Shown here: in pieces, positions 49,751-57,501 of the stretch
How positions within the stretch are numbered: position 1 is the first letter of the stretch
Layout: every line of letters starts with the position of its first letter
Assembly (NCBI RefSeq): GCF_029439465.1
Contig: NZ_JAROAV010000044.1
Location: forward strand, 1 to 64,000
Origin: Luteipulveratus flavus
Lineage (GTDB): Bacteria > Actinomycetota > Actinomycetes > Actinomycetales > Dermatophilaceae
Length of the DNA: 64,000 nt
Direction: 5' to 3'
Notes under the pieces: generated by a model
Databases searched by the model: none
What the model was told of the DNA's origin: nothing
Seen by the model: the letters and a program-made list of their open reading frames with translations, nothing else
Program-made: the position numbers and the translations under genes

Positions 49751-49777
49751 GTCGGAGCCGGCCGCGCGATCTCGACA
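49751..49777 (-). promoter_or_regulatory. Putative ECF42-type promoter
   Basis: On the minus strand TGTCGA (49777-49772), a 17-bp spacer, and CGAC (49754-49751), about 40 bp before the VOC start. As I recall the published ECF42 target, it has TGTCGA at -35 and CG[A/T]C at -10, so both boxes and spacing fit. It would make the sigma operon self-activating. Confidence 0.65.
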
Positions 49778-49807
49778 TCGGTGCGGTGGTCGGTCAGGGT
49801 GGGGCGG

Positions 49808-50176
49808 GTGAAGTACATGCTGCTGATCCGGAGCTCGGCGCAACGCTGGGCGCAGCTGACCGACGAGGAGCGCGGCGCCATCGGCGAGGGCACCATGGCC
49901 CTCGGCGAGCAGCTGCACGCCGACGGCCGGTACGTCGACGGAGCCGGTCTCGCCGACCCCTCCCGGAGCCGGGTGGTCCGGCGCGGCGAGGACGACGAGC
50001 CGTACGTCACCGACGGACCGCTCGCCGAGGCCAAGGAGCACCTCGCGGGCTTCATGGTCGTGGAGTGCGACTCCGAGGAGGACGCCCTGGCCGTCGCGGC
50101 CCGGCTGCCCGACGCGGCGTACGGCGGTGTCGACGTTCGCGAGTGCGCCCCACCGCTGCGGCCCGCCGCGCCGTGA
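49808..50176 (+). CDS. YCII-related (DGPF) protein
   Basis: A 122-residue YCII protein starting VKYMLLIRSSAQRW with TDGPLAEAKEHLAGFMVVEC. GTG at 49808 restores the family start (K-Y-M-L-L-I). It is divergent from the sigma operon with under 100 bp between starts, so it may share its control, though no TGTCGA box faces it. The stop overlaps the GTG of the fragment that follows. Confidence 0.85.
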   Translation: MKYMLLIRSSAQRWAQLTDEERGAIGEGTMALGEQLHADGRYVDGAGLADPSRSRVVRRGEDDEPYVTDGPLAEAKEHLAGFMVVECDSEEDALAVAARLPDAAYGGVDVRECAPPLRPAAP

Positions 50177-50490
50177 CGATTCGACCGGGCGGTGCTGGGC
50201 TGAGGCGTCCTGAGGTCGAGGGCGCTCGGCGTCAGGACGGTGCGGACCCGGCGGAATTCTGGGAGCACTACCTCTCCCCGCTCGCCAGTAGCGCCACGGA
50301 GTTCATCTCGGTGCGCGAGGCGGGCGACGAGGCCGTGCTGGAGTGGCAGTCCACGGGCGAGCTCGCCACCGGCCGGCCCATCGAGTACGCCGGGGTCTCG
50401 CTGCTCACCTTCGACGACCAGGACAAGATTGCCCGCTTCGCCACCTACTTCGACACGGCGGCGTTCGTCGCGCCGAGCGACATCACGTGA
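50173..50490 (+). pseudogene. N-terminally truncated NTF2/SnoaL-like protein
   Basis: The reading frame encodes the second half of a SnoaL-type NTF2-like fold: AEFWEHYLSPLASSATEFIS, VLEWQSTGELATGRPIEYAG, FDDQDKIARFATYFDTAAFV. The first helix and strands expected before FWEHY are missing and are replaced by Arg/Gly-rich residues (TIRPGGAGLRRPEVEG). Either a remnant of a full gene that lost its 5' half or a very divergent short protein; 105 residues against a usual 120-150. It overlaps the YCII stop. Confidence 0.6.
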
Positions 50491-50517
50491 GTGATCGGGG
50501 GACGCGCTCAGCACGCT

Positions 50518-50575
50518 GACCCTCTTCGGCACGAACGACCCCGCACGTGCAGGGTCGTTCGCACCGAGGAGGGTC
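50518..50575. terminator. Bidirectional terminator hairpin
   Basis: CGAACGACCC (50532-50541) pairs with GGGTCGTTCG (50552-50561), and the outer GACCCTCTTCGG pairs with CCGAGGAGGGTC with one mismatch. It lies between the NTF2-like fragment (+) and the ABC-F gene (-), both pointing towards it. Confidence 0.85.
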
Positions 50576-50602
50576 GTCTGCTCGTCCGGGTGGCCGGGAC
50601 GG

Positions 50603-52174
50603 CTACGGCATCGCCAGGTGCGAACCCTCCCAGCGACGCCGCAGCCACCGGTCGTGGCTGGCGATCACCACGGTCGCCGGGGTGGCTCCGAGGGCGTCCT
50701 CCAGGTCGTCGACCAGCGCCAGCGACAGGTGGTTCGTCGGCTCGTCGAGCAGCAGGAGGTCCGGCCGTCGTGCGATCAGGACGGCCAGCGCGAGCCGCCG
50801 CTGCTGGCCCTGGCTGAGGTCGCCGACCGGGCGGTTCACGTCCCGCGGGTGGATGAGCCCGAGGTCCGACAGCGGACGAGCCGGTGCGGCGTCGTCGTAC
50901 ACCTCCCGTGACGTACGCCTCGGGTCGGGGAACGCGACGTCCTGCTCGAGCAGGCCGACGCGGCTCGCCTGGACGACGAGGTCGCCCTCGGTGGCGAGCC
51001 GCCCGGCCAGAACGGCGAGCAGCGTGGACTTGCCGCAACCGTTCGGACCGGTGACCAGCAGGTGCTCACCGGCGGCGACGTCCAGCCGCGCGAGCGCCAC
51101 CCGTCCGGGAACCTGCAGCGACCGGGCGCGGATGCTCCCGGCGCGGTCCGCCGAGAACGAACCCGAGAACTCCAGCGGCGCAGGAGGTTTCGGCACCAGC
51201 TCGCGCTCGATGGCCGCGATCCGCTGCTCGGCGTCCCGGATGCGGCGACGGATCGTCGTCTGCACGTTCTGCCCCTTGAACCCGTAGATGAACTTGTCGT
51301 TGTCGCGCGGTGGGCGGTTGTGCGCGATGTCGAGGTTCGTCGTCCGCGTCCTCACCCGCAGTGCGTTGAGCTCGTCGCGCTGGGCCTCGAACGCCTCCTC
51401 CCACCGGCGCCGCGAGTCCCGCTTGTGGGTGAGGTAGGTCGTGTACGAGCCGGTGAACCGGCGGCCGCCCTCGCCGTCGGTGCCGAGGTGCGCCGGGTCG
51501 AGGTCGACGACCGCCGTGCAGACCCGGTCGAGGAAGACTCGGTCGTGGCTCGCGACCAGCACGACACCGGGCAGCGAGACCAGCTGCGACTCCAGGAAGT
51601 CCAGCGCGTCGTCGTCGAGGTGGTTGGTCGGCTCGTCCAGCACCAGGCACTCCGGCCGACGCGTCAGCAGCGCCGCCAGCGCGAGCCGGGTGCGCTGGCC
51701 GCCGGACAGCTCGCCGACCGGTCGATCACGCTCGACCGCGGCGAGGCCGAGCCGACGTGCGGCCACCTCGGCCCGCCGGTCGGCGTCCCAGGCGTCGTGC
51801 AGCTGAGCCCAGGTGAGCAGCGCGTCGTACTCCTCGGCCGCACCCGCGGCGGTGAGGTCGACAGCCAGCTCCTCCATCCGGCGTACGGCGCCGTGCAGCG
51901 GGGCGAGCGCGTCGGTGAGTACCTCCCCGACGGTGGAGGACGTGTCGAGCCCGCTGTCCTGCGCGAGGTGGCCCAGGTCCGGCGGGGTGGTCACCTCACC
52001 GCCGTCGGGCCGCTCGAGGCCGGCCACGATGCGGATGAGGGTGGACTTACCGGCGCCGTTCTCGCCGATCAGCCCGACACGCTGGCCGGGGGAGACGACG
52101 AGGTCGATGCCGTCCAGGACGAGACGGGTGTCGTAGGACTTGCTGAGGTCGCGGACGACGAGGGAGATGGACAT
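50603..52174 (-). CDS. ABC-F ATPase (ribosome-associated, possible antibiotic resistance)
   Basis: A 523-residue soluble protein with two ABC domains and no membrane helices, the ABC-F layout. Domain one: GENGAGKST, LSGGQRTRLALAALL, LVLDEPTNHLDDD; domain two: GPNGCGKST, LSQGQQRRLALAVL, LLLLDEPTNHLS. The linker between them (about residues 240-320) is Arg-rich and helical, as needed to reach the ribosomal exit or peptidyl site. ATG 52174 has AGGAG six bases upstream; an in-frame start 18 bp earlier is unlikely. The leader contains a four-codon open frame (52274-52285). Whether it protects from drugs or assists translation cannot be told. Confidence 0.92.
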   Translation of the reverse strand: MSISLVVRDLSKSYDTRLVLDGIDLVVSPGQRVGLIGENGAGKSTLIRIVAGLERPDGGEVTTPPDLGHLAQDSGLDTSSTVGEVLTDALAPLHGAVRRMEELAVDLTAAGAAEEYDALLTWAQLHDAWDADRRAEVAARRLGLAAVERDRPVGELSGGQRTRLALAALLTRRPECLVLDEPTNHLDDDALDFLESQLVSLPGVVLVASHDRVFLDRVCTAVVDLDPAHLGTDGEGGRRFTGSYTTYLTHKRDSRRRWEEAFEAQRDELNALRVRTRTTNLDIAHNRPPRDNDKFIYGFKGQNVQTTIRRRIRDAEQRIAAIERELVPKPPAPLEFSGSFSADRAGSIRARSLQVPGRVALARLDVAAGEHLLVTGPNGCGKSTLLAVLAGRLATEGDLVVQASRVGLLEQDVAFPDPRRTSREVYDDAAPARPLSDLGLIHPRDVNRPVGDLSQGQQRRLALAVLIARRPDLLLLDEPTNHLSLALVDDLEDALGATPATVVIASHDRWLRRRWEGSHLAMP

Positions 52175-52273
52175 GAAGGACTCCTGCGGCACGGCACCGG
52201 ACGTCGTACGCCGGTCGGCGAGGTGGTGAGGGCGCTCGCCGGGCGTCGGCCGCGGACGCGAGCAGGTGAGGAG

Positions 52274-52285
52274 TCAGTGCTTCAT
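52274..52285 (-). other. Minute upstream frame (ATG AAG CAC TGA) in the ABC-F leader
   Basis: A three-residue open frame M-K-H lies 99 nt before the ABC-F start in a 180-nt leader that also holds an inverted repeat CGGCGAG/CTCGCCG (about 52217-52241). Antibiotic-induced stalling on short leader frames is known for ABC-F genes, but no clear ribosome site precedes this one. The rest of 52175-52359 shows nothing else. Confidence 0.3.
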
Positions 52286-52359
52286 GGTGAGCGCCACCGT
52301 ACGGAGGCGCCCCGAGACCACGCAACCGCATATGCGCCGAGCCCGACCAGCAGACCCGG

Positions 52360-52429
52360 CCAGACAACTGAGTCACCCGAGTCTGACCGACGTGCATGTG
52401 GGTCGGATTCGAGTGACTCAGTTACCCCC
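52360..52429. repeat. 70-bp palindromic repeat, copy C2
   Basis: AACTGAGTCA (52366-52375) and TGACTCAGTT (52414-52423) at exactly the spacing of copy C1 (29066/29114), with TCTGACC/GGTCGGA inside and CCAGACAACTGAG at the left edge. It stands between the P450 stop and the ABC-F leader, both on the minus strand. Confidence 0.85.
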
Positions 52430-52474
52430 CTGCGCCGCGCGAGGCGGGCCCGGCGGTCGGGCCTGTTCAGCAGG

Positions 52475-53725
52475 TCAGGCGGTCAGGGGCAGGCGGCGGA
52501 CGCCGCGGATGACTCGCGAGGTCCGCATGGGGACCCGGCCCGCCAGGCGCAGGCCGGGCATCCGCTCGGCCAGGACCCGTAGCGCGACCTCGGCCTCGAG
52601 CCGGGCCAGCGGGGCGCCGACGCAGTAGTGGACACCGGCGGAGAAGGCGAGGTGGTCCGACCCGTCGGTGCGGGTGATGTCGAACTCGTCGGGCCGCGCG
52701 AACGCCTCGGGGTCGCGGTTCGCGCCACCGATCACCGTGATCAGCCACTCACCACTCCGGAACGGGTGACCACCGATCTCGTTGTCCTGCAATGCAACTC
52801 GTGAGGTGAACTGGACCGGCGGGTCGTACCGCAGCGTCTCCTCGACGACCCGCGGCGCCAGTGACGGGTCGTCGGCCAACATCCGCCACTGCTCGGGGTG
52901 GCGCATCAGCTGGTGGACGGCGTTGCCGATCAGGTTGACGGTCGTCTCGAAGCCGGCGACCAGTAGCAGCTGGCACAGCGGCAGCATCTCCTCGGGCCGG
53001 ATGCCACTGCCCTTCTCGCCCGCGAGCATGGTCAGGAGATCGTCGCGCGGGTCGGCCTCGCGCTCGGCCAGCAGCCGGGTGAACATCTGTTCCAGCGCCT
53101 GCTTCGCCCCGAACGCCTGATGGGCGTGCCGCATCGAGCCGATGCCGTCCAGCGCCTTGCCGAGGGCGGTGCCGTACGTCATGAAGGTGTCGCTGTCGGC
53201 GTCCGGGATGCCGAGCAGCTCGCTGATGACCATGATCGGCAGCGGCGCGGCGAGCGTCCGCTGCAGGTCGAACCGCCCCTGCCGCGCGGCGGAGTCGAGG
53301 TAGGTGTGCACCTGCTTCTCGATGCTCGGCTCGTACGACGCCATCCGGCGCGGCGTGAAGGCCGGCGCGGCGACCCGGCGCAGGCGGGTGTGGTCGGGCG
53401 GGTTCAGCTCCAGCAGCGACAGGTCGAACTCGCCCGAGGACCGGCCCGGCTGCTCGCGGGCGCTCGTCCCCCACTCGCGACTGCGCAGCACGTCCTTGCA
53501 CACCGCGTGCGTGGCGCTGGCGAAGGTGCCGGGAAACCGGCCGGGGGAGACGGGTCCACGAGCGCGGACGGTCTCGTACAACGGGTACGGGTCGCGGTGC
53601 CACGGGCGCAGCCCGACGCGCGCGAGCGGGTCACGCTGGATGCGCCCGGCGTACTGGGTCTGCAGCTTGGCCCGGTACAGCTCGGTGGCGAACGTCCGCG
53701 CCAGTCGCAGCTCGGCGAGGTCCAT
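52475..53725 (-). CDS. Cytochrome P450
   Basis: A 416-residue P450 mono-oxygenase. Oxygen-binding motif VAGFETT, ExxR in EETLRYDPPVQF, and heme loop FSAGVHYCVGAPLARLE with the Cys ligand at about residue 368. It resembles the P450 at 4419-5768 (same LNPPDHTRLRR/LDPPRHTRFRR, same heme loop) and is likely from the same CYP clan, but the N-termini differ. AGGAG lies five bases before the ATG. No redox partner is nearby. Its operator is a perfect copy of the site next to the first P450, so both respond to the same unknown regulator. Confidence 0.94.
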   Translation of the reverse strand: MDLAELRLARTFATELYRAKLQTQYAGRIQRDPLARVGLRPWHRDPYPLYETVRARGPVSPGRFPGTFASATHAVCKDVLRSREWGTSAREQPGRSSGEFDLSLLELNPPDHTRLRRVAAPAFTPRRMASYEPSIEKQVHTYLDSAARQGRFDLQRTLAAPLPIMVISELLGIPDADSDTFMTYGTALGKALDGIGSMRHAHQAFGAKQALEQMFTRLLAEREADPRDDLLTMLAGEKGSGIRPEEMLPLCQLLLVAGFETTVNLIGNAVHQLMRHPEQWRMLADDPSLAPRVVEETLRYDPPVQFTSRVALQDNEIGGHPFRSGEWLITVIGGANRDPEAFARPDEFDITRTDGSDHLAFSAGVHYCVGAPLARLEAEVALRVLAERMPGLRLAGRVPMRTSRVIRGVRRLPLTA

Positions 53726-53739
53726 GGCCGCTCCTGTCT

Positions 53740-53761
53740 GGTCACTACTTCCGTAGTGACC
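53740..53761. promoter_or_regulatory. P450 operator, copy 2 (perfect palindrome)
   Basis: GGTCACTAC, four bases, GTAGTGACC: perfect 9-bp arms. It starts 14 bp before the P450 ATG, right behind the ribosome site. The site near the other P450 (4378-4399) matches 19 of 22 bases in the same orientation to the gene. Confidence 0.78.
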
Positions 53762-53794
53762 AGCATCACACAGGTCGGCGCCCGACGGGGCCGG

Positions 53795-54280
53795 TCAGAG
53801 CGGCAGCTTCATTCCCTCGTGGCTGGCGACGAAGCCGAGCCGCTCGTAGAACGTCTTGGCCTGCGGCCTGCTCTTGTCGGTGGTGAGCTGGACGAGGGCG
53901 GCCCCGCGCTCGCGGGCGTACTCGATCGCCCACTCGAAGGCCGCCGAGCCGAGGCCCGACCCGCGCTGGGAGGCCGCGACGCGCACGCCCTCGATCTGGG
54001 CGCGCAGGGCGCCGCCGCGGGACAGGCCGGGAATGAAGGTGAGCTGCAGGGTGCCGACGACGGTCTCGTCGGCGAGCACGACGGCGAGCAGCTGGTTCGG
54101 GTCGGCGGCGATGGCCTCGAACGCCGCCGCGTACGCGGGGTCGTCGGCCGGGCGCTCGCGGGCGCTGCCGAGGTGGTCGTCGGTGAGCAGGTCGACGATC
54201 GCGGGGAGGTGGGACACCTCGGCGCGCACGACCTGCTGTCCGTCCCGCAGCTCTCCCACGACCTCGCTCATGGCGGTCAT
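53795..54280 (-). CDS. GNAT-family N-acetyltransferase
   Basis: A 161-residue acetyltransferase with motif A VRVAASQRGSGLGSAAFEWA and motif B TDKSRPQAKTFYERLGF. The ATG at 54280 overlaps the LacI stop (ATGA), suggesting coupling; the ATG three codons later has a better ribosome spacing. Third gene of the Usp-LacI-GNAT operon. Acceptor unknown. Confidence 0.9.
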   Translation of the reverse strand: MTAMSEVVGELRDGQQVVRAEVSHLPAIVDLLTDDHLGSARERPADDPAYAAAFEAIAADPNQLLAVVLADETVVGTLQLTFIPGLSRGGALRAQIEGVRVAASQRGSGLGSAAFEWAIEYARERGAALVQLTTDKSRPQAKTFYERLGFVASHEGMKLPL

Positions 54281-55377
54281 CCTGGCGGACCCGGTGTCGG
54301 GGGCGCCGGTCGGGGTGGGGCAGCGGTGGTGTCGCCCAGGCGCAGCGGCGCGTCCAGCTCGACGTCCTCCACCGACTCGCCCGCGAGCAGGTGGCGCAAC
54401 GCCTCGCCGACGAGCCGGCCCTTCTCGGCGGGCCGCTGGTCGACGGTGGTGAGCCGGCGTCCGAGCCACGGCAGCTCGACGCCGTCGAAGCCGGACACCG
54501 ACACGTCCTCGGGGACGCGCAGCCCACGCGCCTCGGCGGCCCTGACCGCTCCCACCGCGAGGAGGTCGCTCTGCGCCAGGATCGCGGTCGGGCGCGGGTC
54601 GAGCCCGAGCAGCAGGTCGGCGGCTGCGCGGCCTGCCTCGATGTCCGCCTCGGCGGCACTGACCATCGGGACGTCGCCGAACACGTCCCGGACGCCCTCG
54701 GCGCGCTCGCGCGTGATCGGCAGGGTCGCCTCCGCGACCTCGGCCCTCGTGACGCGGCGCGTGACCTGGTCGGGCTGCAGCGGCATGAGCACGTGCCCGA
54801 CGTGCCGGTGGCCGAGCTCGTGGACGTGCCGCGCGAGGGCTGCCGTCGCTCTCCGGTCGTCGACGCGTACCTGGACGATGTGCGGGTCGACCGGCGATCC
54901 GGTGCCCACCATAGGGATGCCGCGACCGACGAGCTCGGGGACGAGCGGGTGCGCCTCCTCGCTCGAGAGCAGGAAGACGACCGCATCCACCGCGAGGTTC
55001 GACCCGGGCGGTGGCTCGCTGCCAGGGGCCGACTCCGGCATGAGCAACAGGCCGGTCCCGAGGTCGCCCAGCGTCTCGGCGAGACCGTCGAACATCGTCA
55101 CGGCGTACGGGTCACGGAACGCGTGCAGCAGCCTGGACGGGACGACGGCGCCGATGACACCGGAGCGGCCCTGGCGCAACGAGGAGGCGATGGGGTCCGG
55201 GCCGTGGTAGCCCAGCTCGGTGGCGGCCTCACGGACCTTCTCCGCCGTGGCGGGGGCCACCGGCTTCTTCCCGCTGTAGACGAGCGAAGCGGTCGAGATG
55301 GCTACGCCGGCACGCAGTGCGACGTCCCGCAGCGTCGCCCGGGGCGTCCGGGCCGCGGGATCCTGGTCGGCCGGCAC
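54277..55377 (-). CDS. LacI-family transcriptional regulator
   Basis: A 366-residue LacI/GalR repressor: helix-turn-helix ATLRDVALRAGVAISTASLV with hinge region, then a periplasmic-binding-type effector domain (SGVIGAVVPSRLL, DVSVSGFDGVELPWLGRRLT). GTG start. It follows the Usp gene after nine bases and overlaps the GNAT gene. The likely target is the divergent MFS gene, since a 14-bp palindrome with a central CG, the LacI type, lies between (55996-56009). A sugar or nucleoside effector is usual for the family. Confidence 0.92.
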   Translation of the reverse strand: MPADQDPAARTPRATLRDVALRAGVAISTASLVYSGKKPVAPATAEKVREAATELGYHGPDPIASSLRQGRSGVIGAVVPSRLLHAFRDPYAVTMFDGLAETLGDLGTGLLLMPESAPGSEPPPGSNLAVDAVVFLLSSEEAHPLVPELVGRGIPMVGTGSPVDPHIVQVRVDDRRATAALARHVHELGHRHVGHVLMPLQPDQVTRRVTRAEVAEATLPITRERAEGVRDVFGDVPMVSAAEADIEAGRAAADLLLGLDPRPTAILAQSDLLAVGAVRAAEARGLRVPEDVSVSGFDGVELPWLGRRLTTVDQRPAEKGRLVGEALRHLLAGESVEDVELDAPLRLGDTTAAPPRPAPPTPGPPG

Positions 55378-55386
55378 CGCGCCAGA

Positions 55387-55917
55387 TTAGCCAGTCGGTC
55401 GGTCTGTGCCCGGCGACTCCTCGCCCGTGTCGTCGCCGACGGGCCCACCGACGACCAGCACCGACAACGTGCCGTGGCGCAGCAGCGAGTCGGTGACGGC
55501 GGTGGCGCGCCGCCCGGTGAGCAGGCGCCCGATCGCGGCGGACACCCCCTTCGCGTGGGTGTGCTGGCCCACGACGACGAGCCATGCGCCGGTCTCGGTC
55601 GCCGCCTCGAGCAGGGTCGGCCAGACCGGGCCCGTGCCCGAGCGGTACGTCCACCGGTCCGGCGGCAGGGGGACCAGGCCCGCCACGTGATCGGCGAGGT
55701 CGCGCCCGCGCAGCCGGACCTCCTCGCTCCACGTGATGGAGTCGGGGTCGATCGGCATGTCCTCGGTGTCGACGACGTGCACGACGTGCAGGGGCACGTC
55801 GAGGCGCTGAGCGAGCTCAACCGCGTGCTCGAGCGCGCGCCGGCTCGCCGGGTGGTCGTCGTACCCGACGACCAGGGGTCTGCTCAGGGATGACTCGGAT
55901 GACACGGCATCGTCCAT
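55387..55917 (-). CDS. Universal stress protein family
   Basis: A 176-residue UspA-like protein: RPLVVGYDDHPASRRALEHAVELA at the start and AWLVVVGQHTHAKG...GRLLTGRRATAVTDSLLRHGTLSVLVV at the end. The usual ATP motif G-2x-G-9x-G-S/T is only partly kept, so nucleotide binding is uncertain. First gene of the minus-strand operon with LacI and GNAT, divergent from the MFS exporter. Role in stress tolerance is known for the family only in general terms. Confidence 0.87.
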   Translation of the reverse strand: MDDAVSSESSLSRPLVVGYDDHPASRRALEHAVELAQRLDVPLHVVHVVDTEDMPIDPDSITWSEEVRLRGRDLADHVAGLVPLPPDRWTYRSGTGPVWPTLLEAATETGAWLVVVGQHTHAKGVSAAIGRLLTGRRATAVTDSLLRHGTLSVLVVGGPVGDDTGEESPGTDRPTG

Positions 55918-55995
55918 GGTCGGCCTCCGCTGCCCAGTCTGGCACCGTCGGCCCCGCTTGACGCGCCTGTGGGGCCGACGGACAATCGAACGTCA

Positions 55996-56009
55996 TCGAA
56001 TCGATTCGA
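55996..56009. promoter_or_regulatory. Putative LacI operator
   Basis: TCGAATCGATTCGA, a perfect 14-bp palindrome with central CG, in the 135-bp gap between the divergent Usp-LacI operon and the MFS gene. LacI-family proteins prefer palindromes with a central CpG step. Confidence 0.6.
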
Positions 56010-56052
56010 CGCCGCGGGTCGGCCGCAGCGTCGAGCCCCGGGAGGAGCAGCA

Positions 56053-57273
56053 GTGCGCACGGACGAGGGGACGCAGCAGCGTTCGGCCGCTGACCCGACG
56101 GACGTCGCCGTCACCTCTCGCGCGGTGTACGCGACGTTCGCGCTCAACGGTGCGGCGTTCGCCACCTGGGCCTCCCGCATCCCGGACGTCAAGGCCGGTC
56201 TCGGGCTGAGCAGCCAGCAGCTGGGGCTGCTCCTGCTCGCGATGTCGCTCGGCGCGGTCGTCGGCCTGCCGCTGTCCGGACGGATCGCCGGGGCACTCGG
56301 CGTCCGGCGCGCGGTGCTCCTCGGCGCGAGCGCGGCGACCGTCGGCGTCGGCGGGGCGGGCCTCGCGGTCGCCCTGCTGGAGTCGGCTCCCGTCGCCGCG
56401 GTCGGCATGTTCATCGCCGGTCTCGCGATCGGCATCTGGGACGTCGCCATGAACCTCGAGGGCGCCCACGTCGAGCACCAGCTCGGGCGCTCGATCATGC
56501 CGCGCTACCACGCGGCGTTCAGCGGCGGCACGGTCCTGTCCGCCCTGATCGGCGCCGGCGCATCGGCCGCGGGTGTGAGCGTCGGCGTCCACCTGCCCGT
56601 GATGCTGGTGCTGATCCTGGGGGCGATGCTGCTGACCTCGCGCGGCTTCCGACTCGTGGCGTCGGCGGACACCGACGACGAGCCGGAGGAGGCCGCCGGA
56701 CGCAGCGCCTGGCGGGAGCCGCGCACGCTGCTCATCGGCCTGGTGACGCTGGTCGCCGCGTTCACCGAGGGCACGGCCAACGACTGGCTGTCCGTCGCGT
56801 TCGTCGAGGGTCACGAGCTGCCCAGCTGGGCGGGCGTGCTGGCCTTCGCGGTCTTCCTCACCGCGATGACGCTCGGGCGTCTCGCGGGGACGGCCCTGCT
56901 GGACCGGCACGGTCGCGTACCCGTGCTGCGCGTCATGTTCGTCGCCGCGGCGGCCGGCAGCCTGCTGGTGGTCTTCGGCGGCACGCCCCTCGCGTACGTC
57001 GGTGCGGCCGTCTGGGGTGTCGGCGTGGCCCTCGGGTTCCCGGTCGGGATGAGCGCGGCGTCGGACGACCCGCGCCGGGCGCACGCCCGGATGTCGGTGG
57101 TCGCGACCATCGGGTACACCGCGTTCATCGCCGGCCCGCCGCTGCTGGGCTTCCTCGGCGAGCACGTCGGGGTGCTGCACGCCCTGCTCGCCGTCGGCGC
57201 CGGCATCCTGCTCGCCCTGGCCTGCCTGCCCGCCGTCCGGGAGCCCGAGCCCGCCGCCGCACCCACCCCGTGA
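56053..57273 (+). CDS. MFS transporter
   Basis: A 406-residue major facilitator with about twelve helices. The start NGAAFATWASRIPDVKAGLGLS is typical of a widespread MFS group (YbjJ-like) often annotated as sugar or drug efflux. The loop after helix 2 (SGRIAGALGVRRAV) and the mid-protein loop (DDEPEEAAGRSAWREP) fit. GTG with GGAGGAG upstream. Likely controlled by the divergent LacI regulator through the palindrome at 55996-56009. Confidence 0.91.
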   Translation: MRTDEGTQQRSAADPTDVAVTSRAVYATFALNGAAFATWASRIPDVKAGLGLSSQQLGLLLLAMSLGAVVGLPLSGRIAGALGVRRAVLLGASAATVGVGGAGLAVALLESAPVAAVGMFIAGLAIGIWDVAMNLEGAHVEHQLGRSIMPRYHAAFSGGTVLSALIGAGASAAGVSVGVHLPVMLVLILGAMLLTSRGFRLVASADTDDEPEEAAGRSAWREPRTLLIGLVTLVAAFTEGTANDWLSVAFVEGHELPSWAGVLAFAVFLTAMTLGRLAGTALLDRHGRVPVLRVMFVAAAAGSLLVVFGGTPLAYVGAAVWGVGVALGFPVGMSAASDDPRRAHARMSVVATIGYTAFIAGPPLLGFLGEHVGVLHALLAVGAGILLALACLPAVREPEPAAAPTP

Positions 57274-57289
57274 CCGACCCGATCCCTCC

Positions 57290-57345
57290 GGCAAAAAATG
57301 GTCGCCGGCACACGCATGCCTGTGCCGGCGACCAACCTTTGCCGG
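57290..57345 (+). repeat. 56-bp palindromic repeat, copy B4
   Basis: GGCAAA to TGCCGG in 56 bp; stem TGGTCGCCGGCACA with TGTGCCGGCGACCA, loop CGCATGCC. Located 17 bp after the MFS stop, so it can act as its terminator. Five bases before copy B5. Confidence 0.9.
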
Positions 57346-57350
57346 GGAGC

Positions 57351-57406
57351 GGCGAAAAGTGGCGGTCGGCATACGCATGGCTGTGCCGGCGACCAACCTT
57401 TGCCGG
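57351..57406 (+). repeat. 56-bp palindromic repeat, copy B5
   Basis: Same orientation as B4. The right arm (GCTGTGCCGGCGACCAACC) is identical to that of B4 or B3, but the left arm has drifted (GGCGAAAAGTGGCGGTCGGC), so the stem is imperfect. It shows that copies decay arm by arm. Confidence 0.85.
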
Positions 57407-57452
57407 GTGGGAGCGTTCGCATCGTGAACGGGCTACGGCCAGGACGCGCGCA

Positions 57453-57472
57453 GTTACCGTGAAGTAAGTAAC
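57453..57472. promoter_or_regulatory. Putative operator GTTAC-N10-GTAAC, copy 2
   Basis: Inverted repeat with inner AGTAA, 29 bp before the acyl-CoA ligase start. Same arms and spacing as the site before the SDR (17135-17154). Lipid-gene repressors of the TetR family often use TTAC/GTAA half-sites. Confidence 0.55.
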
Positions 57473-57501
57473 ATTCCGCGGGATTTGCGAAGGGAGCACC
57501 T

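Noticed and set aside
52290-52345. WhiB7-type promoter for the ABC-F gene
   Set aside because: No AT-rich element adjoining a -10 box was found; only CATATGCGG stands out.
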